DNA from: Xenorhabdus sp. IM139775
GTDB lineage: Bacteria > Pseudomonadota > Gammaproteobacteria > Enterobacterales > Enterobacteriaceae
Reading direction: 5' to 3'
DNA: 64,000 nt
NCBI RefSeq assembly: GCF_028598745.1
Contig: NZ_JAQRFK010000010.1
Location: 1 to 64,000, forward strand
Shown here: in pieces, positions 50,634 to 61,896 of the stretch
Numbering within the stretch: the first letter of the stretch is position 1
Layout: each line of letters opens with the position of its first letter
Notes under the pieces: generated by a model
Told to the model about the DNA's origin: nothing
What the model saw: the letters and a program-made list of their open reading frames with translations, nothing else
Database searches by the model: none
Position numbers and translations under genes: made by a program

Positions 50634-51971
50634 TTATTCCTTGAAATCATTGGCATCCAATTCGTGGCGTGCCAACAACTTATAAAATTCTGTCCGGTTA
50701 CGCCCTGCCATGCGGGCAGCATGGGTCACATTCCCTTTGGTGATTTGCAACAATTTACGCAGGTAATTCAGCTCAAACTGCCCACGGGCTTCCACAAATG
50801 TCGGCAAAGCCGTATTTTCGCCTTCCAGTGCCTGAGTCACCAACGCATCACTAATGACCGGTGCCATTGTCAGAGCCACACACTGTTCGATCACATTGAC
50901 CAACTGACGCACATTGCCCGGCCAACTTGCTGCCATCAGGCATTTCATGGCTGTGGTAGAAAAACTGCGCACAAAAGGTTTATGACGCTTGGCCGATTCA
51001 CGTAACAGGTGATTAGCCAACAGGGGAATATCTTCGGCGCGTTCGTTCAAGGCAGGAATTTTCAGGTTAACAACGTTCAGCCGATAGTAGAGATCTTCCC
51101 GAAACTCATTACGCTGCATGGCCTTGGGTAGGTCGCGGTGAGTGGCAGAAATGATCCTGACATCAATATCGATATCCCGGTTACTCCCCAACGGGCGGAT
51201 CTTGCGTTCCTGCAACACTCTCAATAGCTTAACCTGCAACGCCATCGGCATATCACCGATCTCATCAAGGAACAGGGTTCCTCCCTGCGCGGCTAAAAAT
51301 AGCCCTTCCCGGCTGCTGACGGCACCCGTAAATGCGCCTTTGGCATGACCAAATAATTCAGATTCAAGCAATTGTTCCGGTAAGGCGCCACAGTTAATGG
51401 CAATAAAAGACTTTTTCGCCCGGGGGCTTGCCCGATGGATAGCCTGAGCCAGCACCTCTTTACCGGTGCCACTTTGCCCATTAATCAGGACACTCACATC
51501 GGATTGCGCCATCATCTTTGCCTGTTCCAACAGACGCAACATCAGGGGACTTCGAGTGACGATCTTCTCGCTCCATTGCCCATCCATGGCCGGCGTTGAC
51601 AGTTCCAACGCATCATCAATGGCTTTATACAGTGCGTCACGATCAACGGGTTTGGTCAGGAAGCTAAACACACCTTGCTGTGTGGCTGCCACCGCATCAG
51701 GAATCGATCCATGCGCGGTCAGAATGATGACAGGCATGCCGGGATACTGTTTCTGAATCTCCGCAAACAGTGCCATACCATCCATTTCATCCATGCGTAA
51801 GTCACTGATCACCAAATCGACTTTCTCTCTTGCCAGTAGACGTAATGCTTCATGACCACTCCCTGCGGTCGTCACGCGAAACCCTTCACTGGTCAACCGC
51901 ATTCCCAATAGTTTCAGCAAGCCGGGATCATCATCAACTAAAAGGAGATGGGCAGAATTACGCGCTGTCAT
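50634..51971 (-). CDS. glrR: Sigma-54-dependent response regulator GlrR (QseF)
   Basis: GlrR activates sigma-54 promoters, above all that of the sRNA glmY. The 445-residue protein has a receiver domain with the phosphorylation site Asp57 (VISDLRMDEMDG), a AAA+ domain with Walker A GQSGTGKEVLAQA, the sigma-54 contact loop GAFTGA, Walker B GGTLFLDEIGDMP, and a C-terminal Fis-type HTH (GNVTHAARMAGRNRTEFYKLL). It is the third gene of the glrK-qseG-glrR operon; its target promoter is identified at 54670-54687. Confidence 0.97.
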   Translation of the reverse strand: MTARNSAHLLLVDDDPGLLKLLGMRLTSEGFRVTTAGSGHEALRLLAREKVDLVISDLRMDEMDGMALFAEIQKQYPGMPVIILTAHGSIPDAVAATQQGVFSFLTKPVDRDALYKAIDDALELSTPAMDGQWSEKIVTRSPLMLRLLEQAKMMAQSDVSVLINGQSGTGKEVLAQAIHRASPRAKKSFIAINCGALPEQLLESELFGHAKGAFTGAVSSREGLFLAAQGGTLFLDEIGDMPMALQVKLLRVLQERKIRPLGSNRDIDIDVRIISATHRDLPKAMQRNEFREDLYYRLNVVNLKIPALNERAEDIPLLANHLLRESAKRHKPFVRSFSTTAMKCLMAASWPGNVRQLVNVIEQCVALTMAPVISDALVTQALEGENTALPTFVEARGQFELNYLRKLLQITKGNVTHAARMAGRNRTEFYKLLARHELDANDFKE

Positions 51972-51973
51972 TA

Positions 51974-52867
51974 TTATTCGGCTCCTTTTTCTTCTGAGGC
52001 ATGGGCTTCTGTTTGAGTATCCGCATTGGCTGCGGGGGTGTTTTTCGACTCTGCTGTATTATTCGATAACGTATTATTCGATAACGCATTATCTGATGAA
52101 GTGTCGGTATTGGATGGCGTCACAGCACTACTTTGCTCTTGTTTACGGGAGGAAAGTTGGCGTTCAATATCGGTCAGGTTTTCGAGTTTGCGGGACATTG
52201 AGCGAAGTTCATATTCCAGACGTGCCCGTATCTCTTTCAAGCTATCAATTTTGTTATCACTATCAGACTGAAGACGCTGGAATTTAACGCTTTCTTCGAC
52301 GAGATTAATTTTCAGATATTGCTGTTCTCGCCACAGCTGGAGTAATGGCCGCAAAGTGACCGGAAACTGTGCACTATGGCGATTAAAGTTTTCCACAATA
52401 TTGATGCGTTCAACCAGTACAGACGTTGCCCTGCCAAGCAAAATGCTCTGTTTAAGCACTTGATGCCAGTCAGTCGGTGCCTCTGGGATAAACCGTTTTG
52501 CCATTTCACGCGCTTTTGCCGACGTCAATCGATCCGTGCAATCGATGAACCTCAACCAATATAGCCCGTTTTCCATCGCCGCGGGTTTCGCGATGTCCCA
52601 GATTAAATCACAATCCCTGACACGATAATCCGTGACACTCTGTTCTGGCAGAATAGACTGCGCAAGGGTTGTCAAGTTCTCTGATCCGCCAGTTTTAGCG
52701 CACCCTGCCAGCAAATAGGGAACAAACAGTAGCAACATGGCACGGAAACACAGCGCCGGGGCACTAGCCCGGATAGACTGCATAACAGCCGTTTTTCTCG
52801 TTGGCTTAGTCACAATATTTTGCTGTTCCGTCCCCGTCATAAAGCGGTAAGTAAACCTGATATACAT
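51974..52867 (-). CDS. qseG: Outer-membrane lipoprotein QseG (GlrK partner)
   Basis: QseG interacts with the kinase GlrK at the envelope and is needed for its activation. The frame of 297 residues from ATG 52867 contains a lipoprotein signal that ends in VPYLLAGC; a start at ATG 52783 (MQSIRASAPALCF) would give a more usual 27-residue signal and may be the true one. Conserved parts are ENGLYWLRFIDCTDRL, PLLQLWREQQYLKINLVEES and KLENLTDIERQLSSRK. The C-terminal tail is Ser/Asn/Thr-rich with repeats (SDNALSNNTLSNNT) encoded by a 15-base tandem repeat. It lies 2 bases before glrR and 5 bases after glrK. Confidence 0.9.
   Translation of the reverse strand: MYIRFTYRFMTGTEQQNIVTKPTRKTAVMQSIRASAPALCFRAMLLLFVPYLLAGCAKTGGSENLTTLAQSILPEQSVTDYRVRDCDLIWDIAKPAAMENGLYWLRFIDCTDRLTSAKAREMAKRFIPEAPTDWHQVLKQSILLGRATSVLVERINIVENFNRHSAQFPVTLRPLLQLWREQQYLKINLVEESVKFQRLQSDSDNKIDSLKEIRARLEYELRSMSRKLENLTDIERQLSSRKQEQSSAVTPSNTDTSSDNALSNNTLSNNTAESKNTPAANADTQTEAHASEEKGAE
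52056..52100. repeat. 15-base tandem repeat inside qseG
   Basis: GTATTATTCGATAAC occurs twice in perfect tandem, followed by a diverged third unit (GCATTATCTGATGAA). It encodes the S-N-N-T-L repeats of the QseG tail and keeps the frame at any copy number. Confidence 0.8.
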
Positions 52868-52872
52868 GTTAT

Positions 52873-54312
52873 TTAGTCATTCTCTGCGGTTAATGGCAGT
52901 TCAATTCGAAAACATACGTCAGCAAATTCGGATTCTATCAGGCAAAGCTCTCCCTGCATCTGTTTAATGCAGTCTTGCGCAATGCTCAAGCCAAGGCCAC
53001 TTCCTTTAACGGCGCCTTTTCGTTGAAGTTTTCCTTGGTAAAATGGCTCGAAAATCATGCTCTTTTCTAACTCAGGGATAGGTGTGCCTGTATTGGCAAT
53101 GTCAATCTGGAGATTTTTCCCCACTTGCCGACTAGAAATCCAAATGTTACCGGATTCAGCGCCATAGTGCACTGCATTGGAGTAGAGATTATCAATCACC
53201 CGCGTCAATAAGCCCGGTTCCGCCCAACAATAATCCATATCCAGTTGAATTTTTGTATAAATATTTTTTATCCGCGCCGGCAATTGATGTGATAATACGA
53301 CACCATCCACCACCTCTTTCAAAGAGACAATCTGATGTTCGGCAGGGCCATCCGCTAATTTGCGGTTATATTCAAGCAATTGTTCAATAAGTTGCTGTAA
53401 ATGCTTACTACTACTGTCCAAAATACTGACAACTTCTTTTTGATCGGCCGTCAAAGGCCCCGCCACTTCGTCAGCTAACAACTCCGTCCCTTCACGCATA
53501 CTGGCCAAAGGGGTTTTCAGTTCATGGGAGATATGGCGTAAAAACTCATGACGCTGAGACTCAAGCCAGGATAAACGCTCACTCAGCCAGATAATGCGTT
53601 GGGCCAGTGATCGCAATTCCCGCGGCCCCTTAAAGGTGTCAATCTGATTTTCCAATGATTGCCCTTCCCCGAGCCGATTGATCATCCGCTCAATGCCTTT
53701 TACCGGCCCAATGATCATACGTGTAAACAACGCTATCAAAAAGGCACTTAACAAGAATAAAATAAGGCTTTGCCAACCGAAAAATTGTCCTTTATCCGCG
53801 ATATCCTTTTGCAGTTGCTCACCACGACTGAAAATAATATTACGGGTTTCCTGTACCAAAAGATTATTCGCTCTGGAGAATTCTTCAAGTAATTTAGATG
53901 AGGCGGGTTCGGGTATGCCATTACTACAAGAAATGTTGGCCAGACCTGACAATAATTCGTTAAATTTCTTGGTATATTCCGCATTAGCCAACATCGCCAT
54001 CTGATTACCGAGCATATTCAGGTATTGCCGATATTGACGTTGATACAGTTTTTCTAGCCGGGCATCCCCTAAGACACAGTATTGACGGTAACTCCGTTCC
54101 ATCTCAAGGGCGACACCAATCATCGCTTCGCTACGGCGGGCATCCGCCAGCGTTGAACGATTAATTTCAGCAGCTTGGGTACTGAGCTGATCAAGGCTTT
54201 GATAAGCCTGATAAGCCAACACTAACAATGGCAATAACACTAACCAGAAAGCCATGACCACTAACTGGCGCAATGAGCGCGGGAATAAACGCCATTTTTT
54301 CAAAGAAATCAT
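52873..54312 (-). CDS. glrK: Sensor histidine kinase GlrK (QseE)
   Basis: GlrK senses envelope conditions and phosphorylates GlrR. I start at ATG 54312 (MISLKKWRLFPRSLRQLVVM), which aligns with E. coli GlrK; the frame stays open to 54498, but that part overlaps the glmY RNA. The 479-residue product has two transmembrane helices (about 17-40 and 175-197), a periplasmic helical sensor with RRSEAMIGVALEMERSYRQYC, a HAMP segment MIIGPVKGIERMINRLGEG, the phosphorylated His in FLRHISHELKTPLASMREG, and the ATPase boxes DNLYSNAVHYG and GSGLGLSIAQD. It is first in the operon with qseG and glrR. Confidence 0.96.
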   Translation of the reverse strand: MISLKKWRLFPRSLRQLVVMAFWLVLLPLLVLAYQAYQSLDQLSTQAAEINRSTLADARRSEAMIGVALEMERSYRQYCVLGDARLEKLYQRQYRQYLNMLGNQMAMLANAEYTKKFNELLSGLANISCSNGIPEPASSKLLEEFSRANNLLVQETRNIIFSRGEQLQKDIADKGQFFGWQSLILFLLSAFLIALFTRMIIGPVKGIERMINRLGEGQSLENQIDTFKGPRELRSLAQRIIWLSERLSWLESQRHEFLRHISHELKTPLASMREGTELLADEVAGPLTADQKEVVSILDSSSKHLQQLIEQLLEYNRKLADGPAEHQIVSLKEVVDGVVLSHQLPARIKNIYTKIQLDMDYCWAEPGLLTRVIDNLYSNAVHYGAESGNIWISSRQVGKNLQIDIANTGTPIPELEKSMIFEPFYQGKLQRKGAVKGSGLGLSIAQDCIKQMQGELCLIESEFADVCFRIELPLTAEND

Positions 54313-54439
54313 CTTATAACCCGTAATGACATTGATGCTACTCGCCACAAGGCAGAGGATCATGGAGAGCAATGGGTAAGTGAAAGCGATGCGGGTGCGT
54401 ACATAAACACGATGGACAGGAGTAACCTGTAATAATGAC

Positions 54440-54660
54440 GGCGGGATAGTCATTTTTTTACTATCCCGCCAGTGAGGACCCTGCATACCATTCAGCATGT
54501 AGGCGGTGCCTCACTCCACGTGTCGCCCTGTGTTTGATAAGGCCCGAAAGCGAGTATCATTAAGTTGGACGGTAGGCACCTTACTTCGGCGTCATTCTGG
54601 GCTTATGTGGCATGTTTCCACCTAATTGCGGGCCGACATAACAAGTTGAATGAGCAACTG
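54440..54660 (-). ncRNA. glmY: Small regulatory RNA GlmY
   Basis: The minus-strand sequence from about 54660 begins AGTTGCTCATTCAACTTGTT followed by ATGTCGGCCC, clearly similar to the first stem-loop of E. coli GlmY (AGTGGCTCATTCACC...). The position between purL and glrK is the GlmY locus. A sigma-54 promoter precedes it. Internal long pairing (GGTGCCT with AGGCACC) and a 3' hairpin GGCGGGATAGT/ACTATCCCGCC (54440-54470) are consistent with a structured RNA, but the 3' end is uncertain because there is no T-run. GlmY sequesters RapZ and thereby stabilises GlmZ, raising GlmS and amino-sugar synthesis. Confidence 0.75.
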
Positions 54661-54669
54661 CCTTATATT

Positions 54670-54687
54670 AAGCATATTACATGCCAA
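54670..54687 (-). promoter_or_regulatory. Sigma-54 promoter of glmY
   Basis: TTGGCATGTAATATGCTT fits the sigma-54 consensus YTGGCACGNNNNTTGCW with two mismatches and correct GG/GC spacing. The -12 element lies 12 bases upstream of the GlmY 5' end, so the start is predicted at 54660. No obvious overlapping sigma-70 promoter was judged. Confidence 0.8.
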
Positions 54688-54790
54688 CTTTGAAAATTAT
54701 TTTTAACACATTGATTTTATTACAAATAAATAAAAATATCTATTTATTACCTTTTTTTATCGCTATTTATTCATGTTTGATACGCATGAG

Positions 54791-54808
54791 TGTCGCCTAT
54801 TTATGACA
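54791..54808 (-). promoter_or_regulatory. GlrR binding site 3 (distal to proximal order: nearest glmY)
   Basis: TGTC-N10-GACA, a perfect match to the GlrR operator, about 130 bases upstream of the glmY start. Confidence 0.8.
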
Positions 54809-54853
54809 CCTTACCATCAAAAAATATTTCACGAATAATATCAATGAATTAAA

Positions 54854-54871
54854 TGTCTCTTTTTTGCGACA
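54854..54871 (-). promoter_or_regulatory. GlrR binding site 2
   Basis: TGTC-N10-GACA, perfect match, about 195 bases upstream of the glmY start. Confidence 0.8.
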
Positions 54872-54885
54872 CTGTAAAGCCCCAT

Positions 54886-54903
54886 TGTCGCGATATGGAG
54901 ACA
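54886..54903 (-). promoter_or_regulatory. GlrR binding site 1
   Basis: TGTC-N10-GACA, perfect match, about 230 bases upstream of the glmY start. Three such sites in this position are also described for E. coli glmY. Confidence 0.8.
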
Positions 54904-54943
54904 CTGCCAGAGAAAATGATCAATCAAAGTAAACTGGCGTCAA

Positions 54944-54975
54944 ATAAAAAGGCCCTGATAAATTTTCAGGGCCTT
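54944..54975 (-). terminator. Terminator of purL
   Basis: On the minus strand AAGGCCCTGA (with complement TCAGGGCCTT) and a T-run TTTTTA follow the purL stop by about 30 bases. It separates purL from the GlrR sites of glmY. Confidence 0.85.
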
Positions 54976-55006
54976 TGTCAGGCAGAATATATAACCGCGA
55001 GGGGAA

Positions 55007-58000
55007 TTAACCTAACTGTTTACGCGCATTACGGAAAATACGCATCCACGGGCTATCTTCTCCCCACTCTTTAGGATGCCAAGAGTGACTGACGGTACGG
55101 AATACCCTTTCAGGATGGGGCATCATTACCGTGACTCTTCCATCAAGGCTGGTCACCGAAGTAATTCCGTTCACGGAACCATTTGGGTTTGCCGGATAGT
55201 TTTCGGTCACTGACCCGTTATTATCCACAAAACGCAATGCGACTTGCTGATGCTTTTCAAGCTCCGCCAGACTCAGGGTGTTCCTGAACTCCACCTGCCC
55301 TTCCCCATGAGCCACGGCTATCGGCAAGCGAGATCCCGCCATATCTTTCAGGAACAGTGAAGGGCTGTTTGCCACTTCCACTAAGCTAAAGCGGGCTTCA
55401 TAGCGTTCTGAACGGTTACGGACAAAACGCGGCCAGTGTTCTGTACCCGGGATCAACTCATGCAGGTTAGACATCATCTGACAACCGTTACACACACCCA
55501 GTGCCAACGTATCCGGCCTTGCGAAGAAACTGGCAAAATCATCACGTACCCGCGCATTGAACAGAATGGATTTCGCCCAGCCTTCACCCGCACCCAGCAC
55601 ATCCCCATAAGAGAAGCCACCACAAGCCACCAAGGTCTGGAATTGATCTAATGAGATCCGCCCTGCCAATAAGTCACTCATATGCACATCCACGGCCTCA
55701 AAGCCTGCCCGGTGGAATGCCGCCGCCATCTCGACATGAGAGTTAACGCCCTGTTCACGCAGTACAGCAACGCGCGGACGCACTTGTTTTGAAATGTGTT
55801 TTGAAATATAGCCAGCAGCAATATCTTCGGCGGGGTCGAAAGATAGTTTCACATTCAAGCCGGGATCATTCACATCCTGTTTTGCCTGATGTTCTTGATC
55901 TGCGCACGCTGGGTTATCGCGCAGACGCTGCATCTGCCATGTGGTTTCTGCCCACCATAAGCGCAATGTACTGCGATTCTGGCGATACACGTCCATATTG
56001 CCGCTGGAAATCACGAAATCATCGCCTGTCCGGGCTTTCCCCAGATAATGTACACATTCACTCAAGCCATAATCGGCCAACAGGTTTTCAACTGGCTCCC
56101 GGTCAGTCTCACGGATTTGAATGACTGCGCCCAATTCTTCATTAAATAACGCGGCCAGGATATCTTCATCAAAGGCACTGATATCGGCATGCAGTCCGCA
56201 ATGACCCGCAAAAGCCATTTCAGCCAGTGTCACCAGCAACCCACCATCCGAACGGTCATGGTAAGCCAGCAATTTTTGTTCTGAAATCAAATGCTGAATG
56301 GCATTAAAGAAACCCGCCAATTGTTCGGCACTGCGGACATCGGCGGTTTTATCCCCCAGTTGACGATAAACTTGGGCCAATGCCGTGCCACCCAGCGCAT
56401 TCTGCCCTCTTCCCAGATCGATCAGCAGCAGCGCATTGTCCTCTTCCGTCGATAATTCGGGTGTCACGGTACAACGCACATCTTCTACCCGCGCAAACGC
56501 ACTGATCACCAATGAAAGGGGAGACGTCATTTCACGAACTTCCCCCTCTTGGTGCCAGCGTGTTTTCATTGACATCGAATCCTTGCCGACCGGAATGGTC
56601 AATCCCAATGCCGGGCACAACTCCTCACCCACGGCCTTGACCGCGGCATACAGACCCGCATCTTCACCCGCATGGCCGGATGCTGACATCCAGTTAGCCG
56701 ATAATTTCACGCGTTTCAGATCCTGTACATAAGCGGAAGCGATATTGGTCAGCGCTTCGCCCACCGCCATACGGGCTGATGCCGCAAAATCCAACAGGGC
56801 AACCGGAGTGCGCTCGCCGATTGACATGGCTTCACCGTAATAGCTGTCCAGGCTGGCGGTCGTCACCGCACAATCGGCGACCGGAATTTGCCAAGGGCCG
56901 ACCATTTGATCACGGGCAACCATGCCGGTGATGGAACGATCGCCAATCGTAATCAGGAAGGTTTTTTCCGCGACGGCAGGCAAATGCAAGACACGTTTGA
57001 CCGCTTCCGCCAGATCGATGCCCTTGCGATCTAAATGTTGCCCCTTCGCTTGCAAAGTTTGAACATTTTTCAGCATCTTTGGCGTCTTGCCGAGCAAGAC
57101 ATCCAGCGGCATATCGATCGGCTGGTTATCAAAATGGCTGTCATTCAGCAGCAAGTGCCGTTCTTGTGTGGCTTCCCCAATTACCGCATAAGGGGCGCGT
57201 TCACGGCGGCACATGGCTTCAAACAGCGCCAACTGTTCTGGTGCGACAGCCAACACATAACGTTCTTGGGATTCATTGCACCATAGCTGCAATGGGCTCA
57301 TTCCGGGTTCATCGTTGAGAATATTGCGTAACTCAAAGCGCCCGCCCCGACCGCCATCACTGACGAGTTCAGGCATGGCATTTGATAAGCCGCCCGCCCC
57401 GACGTCATGGATAAATAAGATGGGATTGTTATCGCCCAATTGCCAGCAACTATCGATAACTTCCTGACAGCGGCGCTCCATCTCCGCATTGTCACGCTGC
57501 ACAGAGGCAAAATCCAAGTCCGCATCAGACTGGCCCGATGTCATCGAAGAGGCGGCACCGCCCCCTAAACCGATATTCATGCTTGGCCCGCCCAACACAA
57601 TTAATTTTGCGCCGACCGGTATCTCCCCTTTCTGCACATGATCTTCACGGATATTCCCGATCCCGCCTGCCAGCATGATCGGCTTGTGATAACCACGCAG
57701 TTCTGTGCCGTTATGGGAACTGACTTTTTCTTCGTAGGTTCTGAAATACCCCAGCAATGCCGGGCGCCCAAATTCATTATTGAACGCCGCGCCACCCAAT
57801 GGGCCTTCCAGCATAATATCCAGGGCGCTGACAATGCGATCAGGTTTGCCGAAATCTTCTTCCCACGGCTGTTCAAACCCGGGAATTCTCAAGTTTGAAA
57901 CCGAAAAACCAACCAGCCCGGCTTTGGGCTTGGCACCGCGTCCGGTTGCGCCTTCATCACGAATTTCGCCCCCTGAGCCAGTCGCCGCACCCGGCCAAGG

Positions 58001-58906
58001 CGAAATCGCGGTTGGATGGTTATGGGTTTCCACTTTCATCAAGATATGGGCTGGCTCTTGGTGATAATCATAAGTGCCGGTTTTAGCATCAGGGAAAAAG
58101 CGGCCAACCTGAGAACCTTCCATCACCGCCGCGTTATCTTTATAGGCAGAGAGCACGTAATCCGGCGTCTGTTCAAACGTGTTTTTGATCATCTTGAACA
58201 AAGAGTTGGGTTGAGCCTGACCATCAATAACCCAATCTGCATTGAAAATTTTGTGGCGACAATGCTCAGAATTGGCTTGGGCAAACATATAAAGCTCAAC
58301 ATCCGTTGGATTGCGCCCCAACGTCTGGAAGGCGTTCAACAGATAATCAATTTCATCCGTCGCCAGCGCCAATCCCAACTCAACATTTGCCGATTCCAGT
58401 GCTGCCCGTCCTGACTGCAAGATATCAATCTGTTTCAACGGCGCAGGTTGTTGGTGAGAAAACAGGGCTTCGGCCTGTTCAAACTGAGTGAACACACTTT
58501 CCATCATGCGGTCATGCAATAACGCCGACAACGTTTGCCATTGCCCCGCATCCATTTCAGTCCCCTGAATATGGTAGGCGATCCCCCTTTCTAAACGGAC
58601 AATCTGGTTTAGCCCACAATTGTGAGCAATGTCTGTCGCTTTCGATGACCAAGGGGATATCGTGCCCGGACGCGGTGTGACTAATATTAATTGCCCCTTA
58701 GGCTCAAGTTCAGCCAGAGAGGGTCCATATTTTAATAGCTTATCTAATTTCTCTCGTTCCTCTTCCGTGATTGGGGCACTCACTTCGGCAAAATGGACAT
58801 ATTCTGCATAAATGTCGGTAACCGGGAGATAGTGATCTTGACACTGGGAAAGGAGCTTAGTGATACGAAATGCCGATAAAGCGGGCGAGCCACGCAGAAT
58901 TTCCAT
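55007..58906 (-). CDS. purL: Phosphoribosylformylglycinamidine synthase (PurL)
   Basis: PurL converts FGAR to FGAM with glutamine and ATP, the fourth step of purine synthesis. I start at ATG 58906 ([20 protein letters not shown]), as in E. coli; the frame continues upstream to 58969 without support. The 1,299-residue product has the PurS-like N-terminal domain, linker, the duplicated synthetase core ([14 protein letters not shown]-type loops, [20 protein letters not shown]) and the C-terminal glutamine amidotransferase with nucleophile in [10 protein letters not shown] and the His/Glu in MPHPER. Length is close to E. coli (1,295). A PurR operator lies upstream. Confidence 0.97.
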   Translation of the reverse strand: MEILRGSPALSAFRITKLLSQCQDHYLPVTDIYAEYVHFAEVSAPITEEEREKLDKLLKYGPSLAELEPKGQLILVTPRPGTISPWSSKATDIAHNCGLNQIVRLERGIAYHIQGTEMDAGQWQTLSALLHDRMMESVFTQFEQAEALFSHQQPAPLKQIDILQSGRAALESANVELGLALATDEIDYLLNAFQTLGRNPTDVELYMFAQANSEHCRHKIFNADWVIDGQAQPNSLFKMIKNTFEQTPDYVLSAYKDNAAVMEGSQVGRFFPDAKTGTYDYHQEPAHILMKVETHNHPTAISPWPGAATGSGGEIRDEGATGRGAKPKAGLVGFSVSNLRIPGFEQPWEEDFGKPDRIVSALDIMLEGPLGGAAFNNEFGRPALLGYFRTYEEKVSSHNGTELRGYHKPIMLAGGIGNIREDHVQKGEIPVGAKLIVLGGPSMNIGLGGGAASSMTSGQSDADLDFASVQRDNAEMERRCQEVIDSCWQLGDNNPILFIHDVGAGGLSNAMPELVSDGGRGGRFELRNILNDEPGMSPLQLWCNESQERYVLAVAPEQLALFEAMCRRERAPYAVIGEATQERHLLLNDSHFDNQPIDMPLDVLLGKTPKMLKNVQTLQAKGQHLDRKGIDLAEAVKRVLHLPAVAEKTFLITIGDRSITGMVARDQMVGPWQIPVADCAVTTASLDSYYGEAMSIGERTPVALLDFAASARMAVGEALTNIASAYVQDLKRVKLSANWMSASGHAGEDAGLYAAVKAVGEELCPALGLTIPVGKDSMSMKTRWHQEGEVREMTSPLSLVISAFARVEDVRCTVTPELSTEEDNALLLIDLGRGQNALGGTALAQVYRQLGDKTADVRSAEQLAGFFNAIQHLISEQKLLAYHDRSDGGLLVTLAEMAFAGHCGLHADISAFDEDILAALFNEELGAVIQIRETDREPVENLLADYGLSECVHYLGKARTGDDFVISSGNMDVYRQNRSTLRLWWAETTWQMQRLRDNPACADQEHQAKQDVNDPGLNVKLSFDPAEDIAAGYISKHISKQVRPRVAVLREQGVNSHVEMAAAFHRAGFEAVDVHMSDLLAGRISLDQFQTLVACGGFSYGDVLGAGEGWAKSILFNARVRDDFASFFARPDTLALGVCNGCQMMSNLHELIPGTEHWPRFVRNRSERYEARFSLVEVANSPSLFLKDMAGSRLPIAVAHGEGQVEFRNTLSLAELEKHQQVALRFVDNNGSVTENYPANPNGSVNGITSVTSLDGRVTVMMPHPERVFRTVSHSWHPKEWGEDSPWMRIFRNARKQLG

Positions 58907-58990
58907 AATAATAGGTTCTCTCATCTTAGAAGCAAAGCCTGACTGATGCCTCAGGGAAACTGCAAGCATTATAGAGGAATGTTTCCTTTG

Positions 58991-59006
58991 ACGAAACCGT
59001 TTGCGT
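58991..59006 (-). promoter_or_regulatory. PurR operator upstream of purL
   Basis: ACGAAACCGTTTGCGT matches the PurR consensus ACGCAAACGTTTGCGT at 14 of 16 positions, 85 bases before the purL start. PurR repression of purL by excess purines is established in E. coli. Confidence 0.75.
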
Positions 59007-59171
59007 GGTTATTTATCCACCCAACAATACACTCAATAAAGTGCCGAAATTGATTTAATGGGGTTGCACATCCTCACTTTGTTACGCAAAATTCTCGATT
59101 ACTGGAAATTTAACCATGCTATTATCTTGTATTTCATACGGATCCCAATCGTTCTGGAAAGAGATAACTAT

Positions 59172-60620
59172 TTGAATAATATTAAGATAAATTATTTTGT
59201 TATCGTCATTATCGCGCTTCTTTCTGCCGCCATCATTGGTCTCAATATCCATTGGCCCAATAAACAGCAGGAGCAGATAAACAAAATTCTGGCACGAGGA
59301 GAGCTACGGGTGAGTACCCTCAGCTCCCCTCTCATCTCCCTTAGCCGCAAAAATGAACCCACAGGGTTCGACTATGAGCTAGCCAAGCGGTTTGCTGATT
59401 ATCTGGGCGTGAAACTGGTCATTAAGTTTCGTCCCAACCTGAACCAGCTTTTTGACGATCTGGAAAACGATAAAGCGGATTTCCTGGCTGCCGGCCTTAT
59501 CTACAATAAAGACCGGCTGGATCAGACACGCACCGGCCCTGCCTACGCTTCAGTCATACAACAACTGGTTTATCGCAAGGGAGCGACACGCCCGCGTTCG
59601 TTTGGCGATTTAAAAGGCAAACTGATCGTCACGGCAGGATCGGCCCATGCCAGCGAACTGAAACGGTGGAAAGAGAAGTCTTATCCTGAGCTGACCTGGC
59701 AAGAAACGCCGCACGAAAATACCCAACAATTACTCGAACAACTCTCCGAGGGAAAAATCGACTATACCATCAGTGATTCCATCAGCTTAGCCCTGCAACA
59801 GCGTATTCATCCCAATTTAGCGATGGCTTTTGATGTCAGTGAAGATAGCCCCCTGACTTGGTATTTAAAGCGCAATGACGATTATAGTCTCTACTCTGCC
59901 ATGCTCGATTTCTTCAATATGCTGACGGAAAACGGCACCCTATCGCGGCTACAGGAAAAGTATTTCAGTCATGTCGGTTCATTCGATTATTTCGATACCC
60001 TTTCATTTATTCGCGCTATCAATAAGCTCTTGCCAACCTATCAGCCAATTTTTGAAAAATATGCGGGTTCGCTTGACTGGCATTTAGTGGCAGCCATTGC
60101 ATGGCAGGAATCACATTGGGACCCACAAGCCACTTCACCCACCGGCGTGCGGGGTCTTATGATGCTCACTCGCCCGACAGCAGAATGGGCCGGCATTCAC
60201 GATCGGCTGGATCCGGAAGAGAGCGTAAAAGGTGGGATGGCTTATTTGCACTATCTGATGGCGCGTTTGCCAGAGACCATTCCTGAGGATGAACGCATCT
60301 GGTTTGCCCTCGCCGCTTACAACATGGGATATGGGCACCTGCTTGATGCCCGTAAATTAACCGCTGCACAAAAAGGCAATCCAGACAGTTGGCTGGATGT
60401 TAAAGCGCGCCTTCCCCTGTTAAGCAAGAAAAAATACTACGCCAGTACCGCCTATGGTTATGCCCGTGGCTATGAAGCGTATCGTTACGTTGAAAATATT
60501 CGGCGTTACTCTTTGAGCCTGGAAGGGTATCTCAAGGCGAAAGCCAGCCGCGAGAATTTTGCACCTGATGCAAAAGCGCCGGAGAATAAAACGCCGACGC
60601 AATCTGAAAAAACGGTTTGA
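59172..60620 (+). CDS. mltF: Membrane-bound lytic murein transglycosylase F
   Basis: MltF cleaves the glycan strands of peptidoglycan to release anhydro-muropeptides; it is an outer-membrane protein of the periplasm. I choose the TTG start at 59172 (read as [17 protein letters not shown]) because it follows GAGATAACTA and aligns with the signal of E. coli MltF; ATG starts upstream to 59058 give an unlikely extra 38 residues. The 482-residue product has a signal (about 5-25), an ABC-substrate-binding-like domain ([26 protein letters not shown], about 50-265) and the SLT domain with catalytic Glu in [21 protein letters not shown]. Divergent from purL. Confidence 0.93.
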   Translation: MNNIKINYFVIVIIALLSAAIIGLNIHWPNKQQEQINKILARGELRVSTLSSPLISLSRKNEPTGFDYELAKRFADYLGVKLVIKFRPNLNQLFDDLENDKADFLAAGLIYNKDRLDQTRTGPAYASVIQQLVYRKGATRPRSFGDLKGKLIVTAGSAHASELKRWKEKSYPELTWQETPHENTQQLLEQLSEGKIDYTISDSISLALQQRIHPNLAMAFDVSEDSPLTWYLKRNDDYSLYSAMLDFFNMLTENGTLSRLQEKYFSHVGSFDYFDTLSFIRAINKLLPTYQPIFEKYAGSLDWHLVAAIAWQESHWDPQATSPTGVRGLMMLTRPTAEWAGIHDRLDPEESVKGGMAYLHYLMARLPETIPEDERIWFALAAYNMGYGHLLDARKLTAAQKGNPDSWLDVKARLPLLSKKKYYASTAYGYARGYEAYRYVENIRRYSLSLEGYLKAKASRENFAPDAKAPENKTPTQSEKTV

Positions 60621-60621
60621 G

Positions 60622-61146
<525 letters not shown>

Positions 61147-61191
61147 CTATTCTCTTGCTTATGAAAATTCCGCCGATTATACCCAATCACC

Positions 61192-61851
61192 TCAATCTGC
61201 GGCTTCATCCTGAATCTCGTCAAGAAACGCATCAAGAAACCATTTCATGCGCTCTGTCCTTTCTTTCGCCATTTTTCTGCCTGATGCCGTCTGAAACCCT
61301 GAGCCAATTTTAAATAGCTTGGTATAAAAATGATCGACCGTATAAGCCTTATCATCATATTCACGCTGTTTTGCCAGCGGATCATGAAAGTCATACAGGG
61401 AAGACCCCATACGGCCGCCGGTGTAAAAACAACGCCCAATCCCAACCATGCCAATGGAATCCAGCCGATCTGCATCTTGCACGATTTTCGCTTCTACTGT
61501 CTTGGGGGTTAAGTCCGCTGAAAAACTATGTGTTTCAATGGCATGGCAGACAGCACGAATATCTTCCGCGCGCCATGCCAGATCTTGCAGTATCAATGCG
61601 GCTTTTTCTGCTGCCATGCGCGAGGCGAGATGGCGGTTTGGGGCATTTTTTTCAACACTGACACAATCATGCAGCAATACCGCAGCGAACACTAACCGCA
61701 AATTGCCAGATTCCGCGTCACAAATCTGTTTGGCATTTCGCCACACCCGATGAAGATGGGCAATATCATGGGCGCCGTCATCACTTTCTATTGCCAAGGG
61801 TAAAAGCTGTTGAGCTAAATCGTCAAACGGTGAAAAAGATAACATAACCAA
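61192..61851 (-). CDS. HD-domain phosphohydrolase, YedJ family
   Basis: A predicted metal-dependent hydrolase of 219 residues. HD-domain ligands are visible: DIAHLHRVWRNA, the HD pair in VLLHDCVSVEKNAPN, CHAIETHSFSADL and IVQDADRLDSIG. The overall pattern, including the C-terminal HFYTKLFKIGSGFQTASGRKMA, matches E. coli YedJ. The substrate is unknown, probably a nucleotide or second messenger. It lies between tadA and the AlkA-type gene on the same strand. Confidence 0.88.
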   Translation of the reverse strand: MVMLSFSPFDDLAQQLLPLAIESDDGAHDIAHLHRVWRNAKQICDAESGNLRLVFAAVLLHDCVSVEKNAPNRHLASRMAAEKAALILQDLAWRAEDIRAVCHAIETHSFSADLTPKTVEAKIVQDADRLDSIGMVGIGRCFYTGGRMGSSLYDFHDPLAKQREYDDKAYTVDHFYTKLFKIGSGFQTASGRKMAKERTERMKWFLDAFLDEIQDEAAD

Positions 61852-61896
61852 AATCTCTCAATGAATGGAAATATCATCTTAGCAAAAAAAAACTCG

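Noticed and set aside
54313..54498. N-terminal extension of glrK to an ATG at 54498
   Set aside because: It overlaps the glmY RNA, has no similarity to GlrK and the family starts at the ATG at 54312.
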